64,000 nt of DNA from JAHDHW01 sp963793295 (GTDB lineage: Bacteria > Bacteroidota > Bacteroidia > Chitinophagales > Saprospiraceae), in NCBI GenBank assembly GCA_963793295.1, contig CAWBZX010000024.1, positions 62,001 through 126,000 of the forward strand. The letters run 5' to 3'. Both the position numbers and the translations under genes were made by a program. Positions 25,886 through 35,088 of this stretch are shown piece by piece. The notes under the pieces are model-generated. The model saw nothing but the letters and a program-made list of their open reading frames with translations. It did not search any database and had not been told where the DNA came from. Within the stretch, counting starts at the first letter, position 1; the number at the start of each line of letters is the position of its first letter.

Positions 25886-27298
25886 CTATTTAAATAGTAC
25901 TTTTTTGGTTTGGCTATTTACGCCGTCACTGATCAATAATTTGTAAACTCCTGAAGGAAGGGCATCCCTTTCAATTTTAATTTCAGTTCCGTTTGTTATG
26001 GCAGATTTGATGATTTGACCGTTTACATTATAAAGTTCGATGTTGAGTTTTTTAAATTCAGGATTCTCTATTTCAATATTAAAAAAATCACCAACAGGAT
26101 TTGGAAAAACCTTTATTTCGAACAAATCAGACTCATGGAGCGGATCAATAGATACAGTGGCAGCCCAGGGATTTGACCATTTCTCATGGGTTAGAAAATC
26201 ATTGTCTGTCAATGTATTTAAAAAAGATTCGAGATCTTCTTTTTCTTCATCCGAAAATTGAAAGCCTGTAAAAGTTTCACCAAACATCCAGCTGAACATC
26301 GAATTTTCATTAAATTGAATGCCTTCACTATAAAAGTCGATTACTTCAGAAAGGGTTTCAAAACGACCATCGTGCATGAATGGACCTGTAACTGCAATAT
26401 TTTTCAGAGTTGGCCCCTTGAATACGCCATTAAAAAATGGGTCACCCATCCATTCACCTGCTCCCAGATCAGTGTACACAGCATCCAAGCCATTGGTGCC
26501 TATGAAGAAATCCATTCCTCCACCTGATCCGAAATGAGGGCTGAAATGACATATTTCACAGCTGCTGCTGAATAGCTGAAAACCATTCATTTCACTTTCA
26601 GAAAAACCATTAAACCCAGTTTCAGTTTCCTGATCAAACCGGGAATTGAATGTGGTCATTGATCGAATAAACTGCGCCAAGGCACTTGCGATTGCATCTT
26701 CAGTGATCTCCGGTGATCCAAACGCATCTTCAAAAAGCTGTGGATAATAAATACTGTTTTCCAGTTTAGCGATGAGATTAGGTATATTTTTTCCTAATTC
26801 ATTGGTCGCCAGAATCGGTTGGAGAACCGCATCTTCTAAATTAGAAGAGCGCATATCCCAAAAGAAGGAATGGCCCAATTGCCAGCCCAGATCATTTAAT
26901 TGCGACGAATTTCTATTTGTAAACTGACCATCGATACCATCACTGAGTGCTACATTGTCTGCAAATGAAAATTCCTGTTTGTGGCAAGAACCACAGGAAA
27001 GCGTATTGTCTCCTGATAATCTAACATCATAAAAAAGTGCTCTGCCGAGGGTTGCTCCTTCGTTGGTTAAGGTAGCCAAAGAAGAGGTGTCGGCACCCCA
27101 GCCGCTAATAAAATTGAGCACATGCTCCGGAAAATTAAGATCTTGATAATTATAAGGCTCGCTTGGCAAGTTAAGAAATAGACTATCGTTGATCGGTGGC
27201 AAATCAAATAGCTTTGTTTCATTTTTTGTTGAATAAATAGCAGATGTGAGCGCTACAAATAAAAGCGATAACCAAAAAGTGTAATAGATTCTTTTCAT
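25886..27298 (-). CDS. Dihaem cytochrome c peroxidase/MauG-like protein with T9SS sorting domain
   Basis: A 470-residue exported protein. It carries two haem c sites, CGSCH at 102-106 and CEICH at 247-251, in the bacterial dihaem peroxidase/MauG order, with the NRNSSQLNDLG and FMHDGRFETLSEVI segments typical of the family. It therefore reduces hydrogen peroxide or oxidises a protein substrate outside the cytoplasm. The last 75 residues (VFPNPVGDFF to KKVLFK) are a T9SS type A sorting domain, so the enzyme is predicted to reach the cell surface or be released, rather than stay in the periplasm. It is a single-gene unit. Confidence 0.92.
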   Translation of the reverse strand: MKRIYYTFWLSLLFVALTSAIYSTKNETKLFDLPPINDSLFLNLPSEPYNYQDLNFPEHVLNFISGWGADTSSLATLTNEGATLGRALFYDVRLSGDNTLSCGSCHKQEFSFADNVALSDGIDGQFTNRNSSQLNDLGWQLGHSFFWDMRSSNLEDAVLQPILATNELGKNIPNLIAKLENSIYYPQLFEDAFGSPEITEDAIASALAQFIRSMTTFNSRFDQETETGFNGFSESEMNGFQLFSSSCEICHFSPHFGSGGGMDFFIGTNGLDAVYTDLGAGEWMGDPFFNGVFKGPTLKNIAVTGPFMHDGRFETLSEVIDFYSEGIQFNENSMFSWMFGETFTGFQFSDEEKEDLESFLNTLTDNDFLTHEKWSNPWAATVSIDPLHESDLFEIKVFPNPVGDFFNIEIENPEFKKLNIELYNVNGQIIKSAITNGTEIKIERDALPSGVYKLLISDGVNSQTKKVLFK

Positions 27299-27523
27299 GA
27301 GGGAGAGGTTTTTTAAGGTTAATAAGTAGGGCAGGAATTCAATCGCTTTTTTAAATTACAGTAAAATGTAATGTTTATCAAGTAGTGGGTTCCATTTTAA
27401 ACAATAGGCGACATATAATTTTTTATTTACTATTTTGGGTTAGTTGGATTAAACCCGGTTTATTCATGACTTAAAAAGAGTAAAAAGAAATCGTTTTCTA
27501 TGCAATTAATATTTTTTTTAGCT

Positions 27524-27531
27524 TATATTTG
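27524..27531 (+). promoter_or_regulatory. Candidate Bacteroidota -7 box for the barrel gene
   Basis: TATATTTG matches TAnnTTTG exactly, 31 bases before the ATG at 27563. No good -33 TTG at the standard spacing. Confidence 0.4.
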
Positions 27532-27562
27532 AAATATATTTAGATCAATCTAAAAATAATAC

Positions 27563-28327
27563 ATGAAAAAAAATCTTGCCACCTTATTTCTATCATTTTT
27601 AATATTGTCCATTGGATCGACACAAAACGTTGAAATGATTACAGATCGCCCTGATGCAACTGAATCCTCTTCCCTTGTGCCTGTGAAAACCATTCAAATT
27701 GAAACTGGATTTTTGTACGAACATGATCTGTCCGGATTGGTGGAATCAGAGTTTATTTCTTACAATTCAACATTGCTGAGAGTCGGATTACTTAAAAACT
27801 TTGAATTACGGTTGGTTATGGAATACAACAGTTTTTCTGTTAGAAGTGCTATCAAACCGGTTGATGTAGCAGGATGGTCGCCACTTGTGATTGGAACAAA
27901 AATTTATATTGTTGAAGAAAAAGGATGGCGTCCGGAAATTGCTTTTCTAGGTCATCTGACCTTACCATTTTTAGGAAATGAATCCCTTCGGCCTGATTAC
28001 GTTGTTCCAGATTTTAGGTTTTCTTTTTCACATACTTTGGGTGAACGTTTTTCATTAGGATACAATTTGGGGCTTGATTGGCCGGCAATTATAAAAGAAG
28101 ATGTATTGGGAATATATACGATTTCTTTGGGTTATTCAATCACAGATCGACTTTCTTGCTACCTGGAAAACTATGGCTACATTGATTTATTATATGCTGT
28201 GGATGGCGGATTTACCTTTTTACTAAAAAATAATTTTCAACTGGATTTATACGGAGGTTTTGGTTTAAGCCCGGATTCACCGGATTATTTCGTAGGTGCA
28301 GGTTTTTCCTGGCGAATTCCTCGATAA
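27563..28327 (+). CDS. Outer-membrane beta-barrel, MetA phenol-degradation family-like
   Basis: A 254-residue exported protein with a signal peptide (ending STQN). It shows the ITDRPDATESS opening found in the MetA-pathway outer-membrane family, followed by about ten amphipathic beta strands and the final strand FVGAGFSWRIPR. It is likely a small outer-membrane porin or transporter; no ring-cleavage genes are near, so phenol involvement is not implied. Its stop is 4 bases from that of the convergent dynamin-like gene. Confidence 0.8.
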   Translation: MKKNLATLFLSFLILSIGSTQNVEMITDRPDATESSSLVPVKTIQIETGFLYEHDLSGLVESEFISYNSTLLRVGLLKNFELRLVMEYNSFSVRSAIKPVDVAGWSPLVIGTKIYIVEEKGWRPEIAFLGHLTLPFLGNESLRPDYVVPDFRFSFSHTLGERFSLGYNLGLDWPAIIKEDVLGIYTISLGYSITDRLSCYLENYGYIDLLYAVDGGFTFLLKNNFQLDLYGGFGLSPDSPDYFVGAGFSWRIPR

Positions 28328-28331
28328 GCCA

Positions 28332-30056
28332 CTAAATCTTGATTTCTTTTTCAATGGCATCTAATCGATCATTGATGGAATGCTGTTTTGAATTTAATAA
28401 TTTAATCTGTTCTGCTTCCTTTTCCAGAAGGGCGTCAAAATCATTGAAATTGGCATCAATTTTTTCTTTTATGTGCAGAATATAAGCATTCAATTTGCCG
28501 GTAACTTCTTCATCCATTTGAGCGCGGCCTTTTGTTATTTCAGCATTAAACCCGTTGATGATTTTTCGACGATTTAAACCAACAGCCACTCCTGCGAACA
28601 GCACCCCAACGGTGGTAAGAATACCGCCGGTAATATCAAAAACGGCCCCTTTGGTAACGGCCATGATAATGACGCCGATCGCAGCAACGCCACTACCAGT
28701 AGTGATATTTGAAGCGAGGCTGCTTTTGTCAGGGAAAAGACTATCGTCGGTAAAACTTTCGGAACGACTCATAAATCGTGCAAAAGCATCTTGCAATTCT
28801 TTTACGATATTGGAGCGGCGCTCCGCAATGTTACTGAATATTTCGTGGTTATTTTTTAAAATGGTTGAACTACTTTTTATCTTCAGATCGATCAATTTGG
28901 CCATTTGCTGAATACTGTCTGCAATATCAATCACCCCTTCATTTAATCTGTTTTTCAATTCTTCGTTTAAACTTATCTCTAGATCACCTGCTAGACCATC
29001 CAGCCACTCTTTGGCTGATGCGTTTTTATTAAAAATGGAAACAATGGAGCGACGAATTAAAGAGAAAAATGATAAACCGCCGGCAAGTTCTTTTCCAGAT
29101 TTTAGGGTGATTTTATCATATGCGGCCAATAAGTTTTCGACCAGAATTCCAACTTGCTTCTTTGATTTATTTTCCTGGTAATCAAGTGTCTCCCGGATAT
29201 CTGCTCGGAATGCAATATCGGATTCCAATTGCTTCTGCCGATCATCAACGCCGGATTGTATTTTTCCATTAATATTTCGTGAAATATCAATATTGTTTTT
29301 CAGTTTCAAAACGGGAGCCTGTCCTCCTGTAATATTGTCGCGGATATATTTACTAACCTCTGCAAAACCACTTTCCCCATGATCTCCTTCTAATTCCTGT
29401 TTTGCTGAAACAGAAAAAACCAACGGATTTTCAATTCCTTTTTTAATCGCGTATTCTTTTACGCCATTTTCATTGACCGCGAGATCTTCCGCATTCAGCA
29501 AATCTTTTTGTTGCAGTACAAAAAGGATCTTTTTACGCCAATCATCTTTGATGAAATTGAAAAAATCCCAGGCAGATTGACGGTATGGATTTTTGGCTTC
29601 AAAAACAAAAACAATGAGATCCGCTGCAGGAATAAATCTTTCGGTTATTTCCTGATGATGCTCAATGATGGTATTGGTGCCGGGAGTGTCAACGATGGCG
29701 ATTTCTTTTAAAATCTCAACAGGTTGTGTAATTTTTTTGAGGAATTCATTGATCTGAATTTCTTCTTCCTTTTCCCCATAAACCACTTGCTGAATCGTAT
29801 CCGTCATAGGAGATGGAGCCACTTTACAAATTTCTTTTCCGGTGTTGAGTAGTGCATTGATAAAGCTGCTTTTTCCAGCTTTCACTTCACCAACGATGAC
29901 AAACATGAAAGGTTCGTTGATCCGATTACGCAATTCGCTGACCGTATTTGCAAGTTGTTCGTGATTAATATCTATACACAGATCGTGGAGCTCTTTAACG
30001 ATTTGATCGATCTGGCTTCGCGTAGTCTGCAGATTTTTATTTAGAATATAGCTCAT
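28332..30056 (-). CDS. Dynamin-like GTPase
   Basis: A 574-residue bacterial dynamin-like protein. The GTPase domain has G1 GEVKAGKSS (56-64), the switch I threonine near 85-87, and G3 DTPG (123-126). G4 is LQQKD (181-185), lacking the usual T/NKxD Asn or Thr. A long helical region (about 250-440) and two hydrophobic segments near residues 455-505 (VAAIGVIIMAV and TVGVLFAGVAV) fit a membrane-bound bacterial dynamin, thought to fuse or protect membranes. A coiled-coil tail ends the chain. The wbqC-like gene follows 27 bases upstream on the same strand and may be co-transcribed, though no shared role is known. Confidence 0.86.
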   Translation of the reverse strand: MSYILNKNLQTTRSQIDQIVKELHDLCIDINHEQLANTVSELRNRINEPFMFVIVGEVKAGKSSFINALLNTGKEICKVAPSPMTDTIQQVVYGEKEEEIQINEFLKKITQPVEILKEIAIVDTPGTNTIIEHHQEITERFIPAADLIVFVFEAKNPYRQSAWDFFNFIKDDWRKKILFVLQQKDLLNAEDLAVNENGVKEYAIKKGIENPLVFSVSAKQELEGDHGESGFAEVSKYIRDNITGGQAPVLKLKNNIDISRNINGKIQSGVDDRQKQLESDIAFRADIRETLDYQENKSKKQVGILVENLLAAYDKITLKSGKELAGGLSFFSLIRRSIVSIFNKNASAKEWLDGLAGDLEISLNEELKNRLNEGVIDIADSIQQMAKLIDLKIKSSSTILKNNHEIFSNIAERRSNIVKELQDAFARFMSRSESFTDDSLFPDKSSLASNITTGSGVAAIGVIIMAVTKGAVFDITGGILTTVGVLFAGVAVGLNRRKIINGFNAEITKGRAQMDEEVTGKLNAYILHIKEKIDANFNDFDALLEKEAEQIKLLNSKQHSINDRLDAIEKEIKI

Positions 30057-30083
30057 TGGTTATATGGTCAGTTATTTTTAATA

Positions 30084-30725
30084 CTAAACAATTGAATTTT
30101 CCAGGTAATAAGAAGCTTGAGGCCCTGTGCAAAATATTAAATCTAAGATACTTAAATTAGGTATAAAACCATTTTTTTCTTCGAAAACCTGCGAGTATTT
30201 CATTGCTTTGAAATGGAGATCTTTATCATCCCTTTTAGATTTTGGGATTATTTGGTTTCTGAAATCTGCAAAGTTTTCTAAAGTTACTTTTTGATAAGAA
30301 TGCGAAAGATTTACTGTTTTTTTAACATCCAAAATTTGTAAAACCATTTTTAGCAATTCAAAATTAAAATCAAATAGAAAATCGAACCTTTTAGAAAAAA
30401 ATGGCTGGAAATCTTCTTCGTAATGCTCAAAAAAAGGAGCATTGCTATAAGCTGAGATAATAGCGGCCCAATGATTTTTTTGCCAGTCTTCTTCGTAGGC
30501 AATTCGCACCTCACGGATAATTTGTTGTTCGTTTTTACCTTTTTTCAAAGGAATTGATAATCGTTGGATTCCATTTGCGGTAGCGATATGACATCGATTT
30601 CGAAAACTCCTTTTAACATAATGCTCATGCTGTTCGATGACTACCTTTTCATATTGAATAAACTTTGTAAAATATTGAACAGGAGGAAGATATTGTAATT
30701 CTAACAGGACGGCATTTTGTTCCAC
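30084..30725 (-). CDS. WbqC-like family protein
   Basis: A 213-residue protein of the WbqC family (pfam WbqC). It has the family pattern ELQYLPPVQYF near the N-terminus, KRSFRNRCHIATANGIQRLSIPL, and KNHWAAIISAYSNAPFFEHY. WbqC proteins are linked to O-antigen or other glycan synthesis, but their reaction is not settled. It begins the transcript that continues into the dynamin-like gene, with a perfect -7 box just upstream. Confidence 0.88.
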   Translation of the reverse strand: MEQNAVLLELQYLPPVQYFTKFIQYEKVVIEQHEHYVKRSFRNRCHIATANGIQRLSIPLKKGKNEQQIIREVRIAYEEDWQKNHWAAIISAYSNAPFFEHYEEDFQPFFSKRFDFLFDFNFELLKMVLQILDVKKTVNLSHSYQKVTLENFADFRNQIIPKSKRDDKDLHFKAMKYSQVFEEKNGFIPNLSILDLIFCTGPQASYYLENSIV

Positions 30726-30739
30726 ATTTATATTTTTTG

Positions 30740-30747
30740 CAAAGATA
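30740..30747 (-). promoter_or_regulatory. Candidate -7 box for the wbqC/dynamin pair
   Basis: The minus strand reads TATCTTTG, an exact TAnnTTTG match 14 bases before the WbqC start. Confidence 0.4.
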
Positions 30748-31002
30748 ACTTTTCAAATAAAATTGTAAAATTCGGAAGTAAATGATTTGTTGTAATGAAG
30801 AGCATAACAAATTATAATTCCTTGATATGGAACAGTTATTGATTTCGATTGATTCGTTTGCAGCACATTTAATTTAAGCTTCAAATGCCCCCCTAAAATA
30901 AAAAATACCCCCTGACAAATTACGTGAAAATATTACATGCCCTCCATAAGTGTAATAAACAAAAAGTAAATAATATTTTTTTATAAAAATCACTTTAAGA
31001 GA

Positions 31003-31650
31003 ATGTATAAACCAATGAGAAAATCAATCTTCTTTGGCGCTTTGTTAGCGATGATCTGCTTTTCAAGTTCAACAAATGCCAGTACTACAAATCATTTACC
31101 TGTAAAATTTATCCGCTTTTATGTAGACCTGGTTGGTGAGGATGTTCGCGTCCGTTGGACAACGGATTCCGAATATGATAATGACTTCTTTACGGTAGAA
31201 AGGTCAAAGGATATGATTCTGTGGGAAACCTTAGAAATTGTCCCTGGTGCCGGAACATCTCCTGGTGCTGGTGAATATCAATACATGGACATGGAGCCTA
31301 AAAAAGGAATCAACCACTATCGAATTAAGCAGACCGATCTGAATGGAGCTTATGATTATAGTCACATTGAAAAAGTGGAAGTTGATTTTCTTTATGATAT
31401 AATTGCGGAGGTAGCCGTAGCACCAAATCCACTTCCTGGGTCCAGCGATAGTTTTATTATAAAGGGGGAATCCAGCCTTGCCGGAGTCACTGTGAAACTT
31501 ATCGACATCAGCGGTAAAGAAATTAAAATAAACACAGATCTTAATGATACGGAATTGAGAGTGACCCCATTTATTAAGATGCCGGGTTTATATTTTCTGA
31601 TCATCCAGAAAAGAGAAAAATCGATAGTAAAAAAGATAAAATTCGAATAA
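31003..31650 (+). CDS. Small secreted protein with T9SS sorting domain
   Basis: A 215-residue exported protein; a second in-frame ATG at 31015 is an alternative start giving a shorter signal peptide. Residues 35-125 form an all-beta domain of the type that opens many T9SS cargo proteins (VDLVGEDVRVRWTTDSE, FFTVERSKD, HYRIKQTDLNGAYDYS). The last 80 residues (VAPNPLPGSSD to VKKIKFE) are the sorting domain. So nearly the whole protein is scaffold plus sorting domain with little room for an enzyme. Its function is unknown; such short forms may be structural or signalling proteins. Confidence 0.8.
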   Translation: MYKPMRKSIFFGALLAMICFSSSTNASTTNHLPVKFIRFYVDLVGEDVRVRWTTDSEYDNDFFTVERSKDMILWETLEIVPGAGTSPGAGEYQYMDMEPKKGINHYRIKQTDLNGAYDYSHIEKVEVDFLYDIIAEVAVAPNPLPGSSDSFIIKGESSLAGVTVKLIDISGKEIKINTDLNDTELRVTPFIKMPGLYFLIIQKREKSIVKKIKFE

Positions 31651-31736
31651 TCAGTTACACTTAATATTTATTTGCCTATTTTTTTAATTAATAATTCCTG
31701 AAGCTTTTGCTTTGGGAATTTTTATTTTTACAAGGT

Positions 31737-32990
31737 ATGACCTCCTATTTAGAAAAACTTGCACTCTTTCCTCCGCAGATTATTGATGAACCGGAGCCCA
31801 ACCTCCAAATGGTGGTTGTCATTCCTTGCTATGATGAACCTCTATTTATCAGAAGTCTGGAATCCCTTAAAAAATGTGAACTCCCGCAATGTAGCGTTGA
31901 GATAATTGTTGTTTTCAATGACAGCGAAAGTGATCCGCTTACTGTGAAATACACTAATTCGGAAGGATTTGATAAAGCAAAAGCGTGGAGTGAAACGTAT
32001 TCCTCATCAAAATTGAAATTTCATCATTTATACCACTCGGACCTGCCAGCGAAAAAAGCAGGGGTAGGCCTTGCCCGGAAAATCGGAATGGACGAGGCCG
32101 TCTTTCGCCTGGAAGCGGTAAATCATTCCAAAGGCATCATTGTTTGTTTTGATGCAGATTCACTTTGCCATTCGAATTACTTAAAAGCTATTGAAACGCA
32201 CTTTCAAGAACATCCGGATACGCAGGCTTGCAGTATTTATTTTGAGCATCCTTTGGAAGGAGATGAATATTCACCAGAAGTTTACAAAGCTATTACTCTT
32301 TATGAATTGCACCTTCGATATTACAACAATGCAAAACGGTTCACAGGTTTTCCGTTTGCTTTCGAAACTATAGGGTCAAGCATGGCGGTGCGTTGTGATG
32401 CTTATCAGCAGCAAGGTGGAATGAACAAAAAGAAAGCAGGAGAGGATTTTTATTTTTTGAATAAATTTATGCCGCTCGGCCATTTTACGGAGATCAAAAC
32501 AACCACCGTCATTCCGTCTCCTCGCAGGTCACATCGGGTCCCTTTTGGAACCGGAAAAGCAGTTGGAGAAATCATAGACAATCAGAAAGAAGTGTTAACC
32601 TATGCTCCGCAGACTTTTATTGATTTGAAAGCTTTTTTTGATTTTGTTCCGGTTTTGTTTTCCATGACTGAGCCTGATACCGCACAAATACTTTCATCGC
32701 TTCCGTCAAGTGTCAATACTTTTCTGGAACAACAGGATTTTCTATCAAAACTTGCAGAAATTCGTTCAAATACCACCAACTTAAAAAACTTTTACAATCG
32801 GTTTTTCCGCTGGTTTAATGGGTTTTTAATGATGAAATATGTTCATTATTCCAGAGATGCATTCTTTCCAAATGTACCAGTAGAAGAGGCAGCAACCTGG
32901 CTTTTAGAAAATTATTTTAAATATGCTATCCCCGAAGAAACCTCGGCAGCAACCTTGCTTTGGCACTTTAGAAAAGAAGACAAAAAGTAA
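31737..32990 (+). CDS. Glycosyltransferase family 2
   Basis: I use ATG 31737 in preference to TTG 31707; the resulting 417-residue protein begins MTSYLEKLAL. It has the GT2 pattern: VVVIPCYDEPLFIRSLESL near residue 30, FDADSLCHSNYLKAIE as the DxD region, and GEDFYFLNKF as the ED motif before the C-terminal part. It lacks membrane helices. The donor, acceptor and product are unknown; the neighbours give no clear glycan pathway. It stands alone between a T9SS cargo and a secreted esterase. Confidence 0.85.
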   Translation: MTSYLEKLALFPPQIIDEPEPNLQMVVVIPCYDEPLFIRSLESLKKCELPQCSVEIIVVFNDSESDPLTVKYTNSEGFDKAKAWSETYSSSKLKFHHLYHSDLPAKKAGVGLARKIGMDEAVFRLEAVNHSKGIIVCFDADSLCHSNYLKAIETHFQEHPDTQACSIYFEHPLEGDEYSPEVYKAITLYELHLRYYNNAKRFTGFPFAFETIGSSMAVRCDAYQQQGGMNKKKAGEDFYFLNKFMPLGHFTEIKTTTVIPSPRRSHRVPFGTGKAVGEIIDNQKEVLTYAPQTFIDLKAFFDFVPVLFSMTEPDTAQILSSLPSSVNTFLEQQDFLSKLAEIRSNTTNLKNFYNRFFRWFNGFLMMKYVHYSRDAFFPNVPVEEAATWLLENYFKYAIPEETSAATLLWHFRKEDKK

Positions 32991-33046
32991 AATTTCATTT
33001 AATACTTTAGAAGTCCTTTTATGAATTAAGCTGATGATTCTATTGA

Positions 33047-34180
33047 TTAATGTTTTATCGATTTTAAAACCGCATTTCCTTCAGTTGCCTCGATATTTAT
33101 AAAATAAACTCCTTTTTGTAAATTAGAAGTCGGAACTTTAAAATTAACAGAATTTATATCTGTTTCATGAAAAACAACCTGACCAATGGTATTATGAATC
33201 TTTATAGATTTTAAATTTCCTTTTTTGCTATCGATGTTGATAAAATCACCAAAAGGATTGGGTGTGGCATTCACCTGAGCTATATTTAAAGGCTCCTTAT
33301 TGGATACAATAAGCGGCGAAGTGTAAGGTCTGAAAAAACGCCATATTTCAATGCTGGCATCGAAATCCTGGCTTGTCACACCAATATTGATTGGAGCACC
33401 TGGCCAGGTATGCCCGCCACCGGTTACTTTATAAAAGACTACTCGGGAGTCACCATTACAATCATTATATTCAATTCTTTCAGAAGTAGTTCCATCACTG
33501 GGGGCAATATCGGGCACTGAGATTGTATCCGCATTCAAAGCGCATTCGTCGATATCAACCCACATACTAACCAAGTCTTCAATAGGGATGTTAACGAAAG
33601 CAGCTCCATTGTATAATACTACATCATCGGCTGTTCCATGTATTTGCATGACCGGAATAGACGCCGCAGGAGTACAGTTTTGTGCTTCACTTAAAACCAT
33701 AGCTCCAGTGACAGAGGCAATAGCTTTGATGCGGTCATTGAGTTCACAGGCAAGTTTGTAACTCAAAAAGCCTCCGTTAGACATTCCAGTGGAAAAAACG
33801 GCTTCTAAGTCAACATTATAGGCTGCGCTAATCGTGTCAATTAGTGCGCTGATGAATCCGACATCGTCTTTCATAGAACCAATACCCCAACCCACATTCC
33901 AGGAATTTTCATAGCCTTGGGGAGTGCAAACTATAAATTTGGCTGTATCTGCGACGTTATTTAAACCTGTATAAACATCTTGTTCAAAAGCATTAGATCC
34001 AAAACCATGTAAATTGAAAATCAATGGCAACGATTCGTAGTTTTGATAATTTGAGGGCAGAAACAAACGATAATCCCTAACAACTCCATCATGAATAATG
34101 CTGCTGGTAATTTGAGCACTCAGATTGTTAGCGTTGAGCAGAAATGTCAGTAAAACGAAAAGCGAAGTTATTTTTTTCAT
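33047..34180 (-). CDS. Secreted PHB depolymerase/feruloyl esterase-like protein with T9SS sorting domain
   Basis: A 377-residue exported alpha/beta hydrolase (signal peptide ending LSAQ). The catalytic triad is visible: Ser134 in GMSNGG, Asp185 in HGTADD and His257 in GGGHTWPG. The N-terminal LPLIFNLHGFGSN, CTPQGYENSW and GWGIGSMKDDVGFI match the esterase/PHB depolymerase (LpqC-like) family, which cleaves polyhydroxybutyrate, acetyl-xylan or ferulate esters. The C-terminal 75 residues (ATPNPFGDFI onward) are a T9SS sorting domain. A polymer esterase at the surface is likely; the substrate is not determined. An unusual spacer with Cys residues lies between the Asp and His blocks. Confidence 0.88.
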   Translation of the reverse strand: MKKITSLFVLLTFLLNANNLSAQITSSIIHDGVVRDYRLFLPSNYQNYESLPLIFNLHGFGSNAFEQDVYTGLNNVADTAKFIVCTPQGYENSWNVGWGIGSMKDDVGFISALIDTISAAYNVDLEAVFSTGMSNGGFLSYKLACELNDRIKAIASVTGAMVLSEAQNCTPAASIPVMQIHGTADDVVLYNGAAFVNIPIEDLVSMWVDIDECALNADTISVPDIAPSDGTTSERIEYNDCNGDSRVVFYKVTGGGHTWPGAPINIGVTSQDFDASIEIWRFFRPYTSPLIVSNKEPLNIAQVNATPNPFGDFINIDSKKGNLKSIKIHNTIGQVVFHETDINSVNFKVPTSNLQKGVYFINIEATEGNAVLKSIKH

Positions 34181-34309
34181 TGCAAAATATTTTTAGTTTT
34201 TAGTTCATTGTTTGTAATAACGAGCATATCAGTTTATCATCGTAAAGTGGCTTGCGGAATAAAAAAAAGTACTTTAACTAACCCACTAACCCCTACTTAA
34301 CTTCATTTT

Positions 34310-34903
34310 TCAATGCAGTGCTGCCCGAATTTCCAATTGATCAATGACCTCTGATTCGCGTTCGATCCACCATTCAAGCCGTGGATAAACTTCTTCTTCT
34401 GTAAAATAATGAAGCGCCATTTTTACGAAAAGATGCCCGTGCTTTGCTTCCGAAGCCCATAATATTTTGTAAAAGCGATGTAGGTCAGGATCTTTTTGTG
34501 CTTCTGAAACTAAACGAAAACGTTCAGCGCCACGCGTTTCGACAACGGACGCAACTAATAAACGATCAAGGAAACGTTCTTGTCTACCAGAATGACAAAG
34601 TTTGATCAAAGCTTTAAGATAAGGGTCCTCGCCAATCGAATGGGTCAGTTCAATCCCTTTTGTTTGCATCAAATCATAAACCTGTTGAAAATGCTCAAGT
34701 TCTTCAATGGCTGTTTCGATCAATTCCGGAATGATCTCCTTTCGATCGGGATATTTTGCAACGAAACTCATCGCCATTGCTGACGCTTTTCGCTCACAAT
34801 CAGCATGATCCTGCAAAAAAGATCCAAAGTCACTCATTACAGCATCCAGCCATTCTTGTTTACTCGGAGTTGCAATATCAATATTTAGTTTCATAAAAGG
34901 CAT
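34310..34903 (-). CDS. miaE: tRNA-(ms2io6A)-hydroxylase MiaE
   Basis: A 197-residue di-iron enzyme that hydroxylates the isopentenyl group of ms2i6A37 in tRNA. The ferritin-like iron ligands are present: Glu37 (DCERK), Glu68 and His71 (EELEHF), Glu122 (VETRGAERF), Glu152 and His155 (SEAKHGH). Family length is normal. A second ATG nine bases in is also possible. A cytoplasmic monocistronic gene; its partners MiaA and MiaB are not in the window. Confidence 0.94.
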   Translation of the reverse strand: MPFMKLNIDIATPSKQEWLDAVMSDFGSFLQDHADCERKASAMAMSFVAKYPDRKEIIPELIETAIEELEHFQQVYDLMQTKGIELTHSIGEDPYLKALIKLCHSGRQERFLDRLLVASVVETRGAERFRLVSEAQKDPDLHRFYKILWASEAKHGHLFVKMALHYFTEEEVYPRLEWWIERESEVIDQLEIRAALH

Positions 34904-35088
34904 CTAATTTTTAAGATCGTAAAAATAGCAATTCAAAGCATAAAGAAAAACCGGAAAAACGACAAATGTAGAGACCGAGGAAAAACCACAAACACCTAAT
35001 CGTTAGAACACCGAAATTCCAAAAAACGCTTTTTTAACAAATTAGTTTTAATTTCGCAGCTCAATAAATCATCCATCAAACAAAGCAT

